A stretch of 6,868 nt of DNA. Source: an uncultured Pirellulales bacterium. GTDB lineage: Bacteria > Planctomycetota > Planctomycetia > Pirellulales > Lacipirellulaceae. The notes under the pieces were generated by a model. That model saw nothing but the letters and a program-made list of their open reading frames with translations. It was not told the origin of the DNA and did not search any database. The stretch lies in the NCBI GenBank assembly GCA_947258835.1, contig CAMYJY010000108.1, forward strand, positions 1 to 6,868, written 5' to 3'. Below are positions 6,598 through 6,868 of this stretch, one piece after another (positions within the stretch are counted from its first letter, which is position 1; each line of letters begins with the position of its first letter). The translations under genes were made by a program, and so were the position numbers.

Positions 6598-6825
6598 TTA
6601 CTTCCGCCCTATCCGACGGTCATCGAGGACGTCCAGTAGACTGGCATTACCAAACATTCCCTCCAGCGCCTGGAAATCAGCCAGCAATGTTTCGGCGTTA
6701 AATTTAGGCTTCGCGCCACCGTCATTACCCAAGGCTTGTTGTGCGGCCTTTTCCAGGAATGCGGTCACATCACCATACTGCTCAGCGATCGCCCGATAAG
6801 TTTCGTCTGAAATGTTAATTTGCAT
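6598..6825 (-). CDS. Small protein of unknown function, antitoxin-like N-terminus
   Basis: The 75-residue product starts MQINISDETYRAIAEQYGDV, a short strand followed by a helix, as in many ribbon-helix-helix or antitoxin-type small proteins. I do not recognise a specific family. Two predicted helices follow, at about residues 20-32 and 44-58. A strong AGGAG ribosome binding site (complement of 6833-6837) lies seven bases before the ATG, which makes a real gene likely. The coding end is TAA at 6598-6600, convergent with hypE and 52 bases from its stop. No toxin-like partner lies downstream, as that side is hypE; a partner could only lie upstream, beyond the right edge. It has no evident connection to hydrogenase maturation. 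Confidence 0.7.
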   Translation of the reverse strand: MQINISDETYRAIAEQYGDVTAFLEKAAQQALGNDGGAKPKFNAETLLADFQALEGMFGNASLLDVLDDRRIGRK

Positions 6826-6868
6826 AACTATTCTCCTGCCGCGAAAATTCTATCACGAATATCCAACT

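Noticed and set aside
6838..6868. A promoter for the minus-strand gene (TAGAAT-like -10 element)
   Set aside because: The only nearby -35 candidate is spaced about eight bases away, far too close, and the window ends there.
1..6868. CRISPR array, tRNA, rRNA or transposase genes
   Set aside because: No regularly spaced direct repeats with spacers, no cloverleaf-like sequence and no transposase motifs were seen on either strand.

Overview
The window carries most of a [NiFe]-hydrogenase maturation operon, hypF-hypC-hypD-hypE, on the plus strand. Two further plus-strand genes precede it: a three-pass membrane protein (DUF4405-like, histidine-rich second helix) and a stand-alone cyclic-nucleotide-binding-fold protein with no DNA-binding domain. 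A small minus-strand gene of antitoxin-like appearance converges on hypE at the right edge. The sequence is moderately GC-rich and gene-dense. The protein style and the short AACCACGA..AAACAACG intergenic repeats suggest a planctomycete-type environmental bacterium; this is inference from memory, not a database result.

Layout: 1-78 holds an intergenic repeat copy and the leader of the first gene. 79-885 encodes the membrane protein, whose first loop contains three 27-bp repeats, each built around a palindrome. 890-1384 encodes the cNMP-fold protein. 1386-1439 is a possible 17-codon leader ORF whose stop overlaps the ATG of hypF. 1436-3799 is hypF and 3803-4078 is hypC. 4079-4274 is a non-coding gap with two inverted repeats. 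4275-5393 is hypD. 5394-5495 is a gap dominated by a hairpin made from the same repeat seen at the left edge. 5496-6545 is hypE and 6598-6825 (minus) is the small orphan gene.

How the genes work together: HypF activates carbamoyl phosphate and passes the carbamoyl group to the C-terminal cysteine of HypE (the PRIC tail is intact). HypE dehydrates it to a thiocyanate. HypC and HypD form the scaffold on which the Fe(CN)2CO unit is assembled before delivery to the hydrogenase large subunit. All signature residues of this iron-ligand branch are visible. The nickel-insertion genes hypA and hypB, the structural hydrogenase genes and the endopeptidase are not in the window. The two upstream genes lie tightly in the same direction and may be a hydrogenase-linked electron-transfer or sensing pair, but that is inferred only from position. 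No wholly new system is evident. The least explained elements are the palindromic coding repeat, the dispersed intergenic repeat, the leader ORF before hypF and the upstream gene pair.
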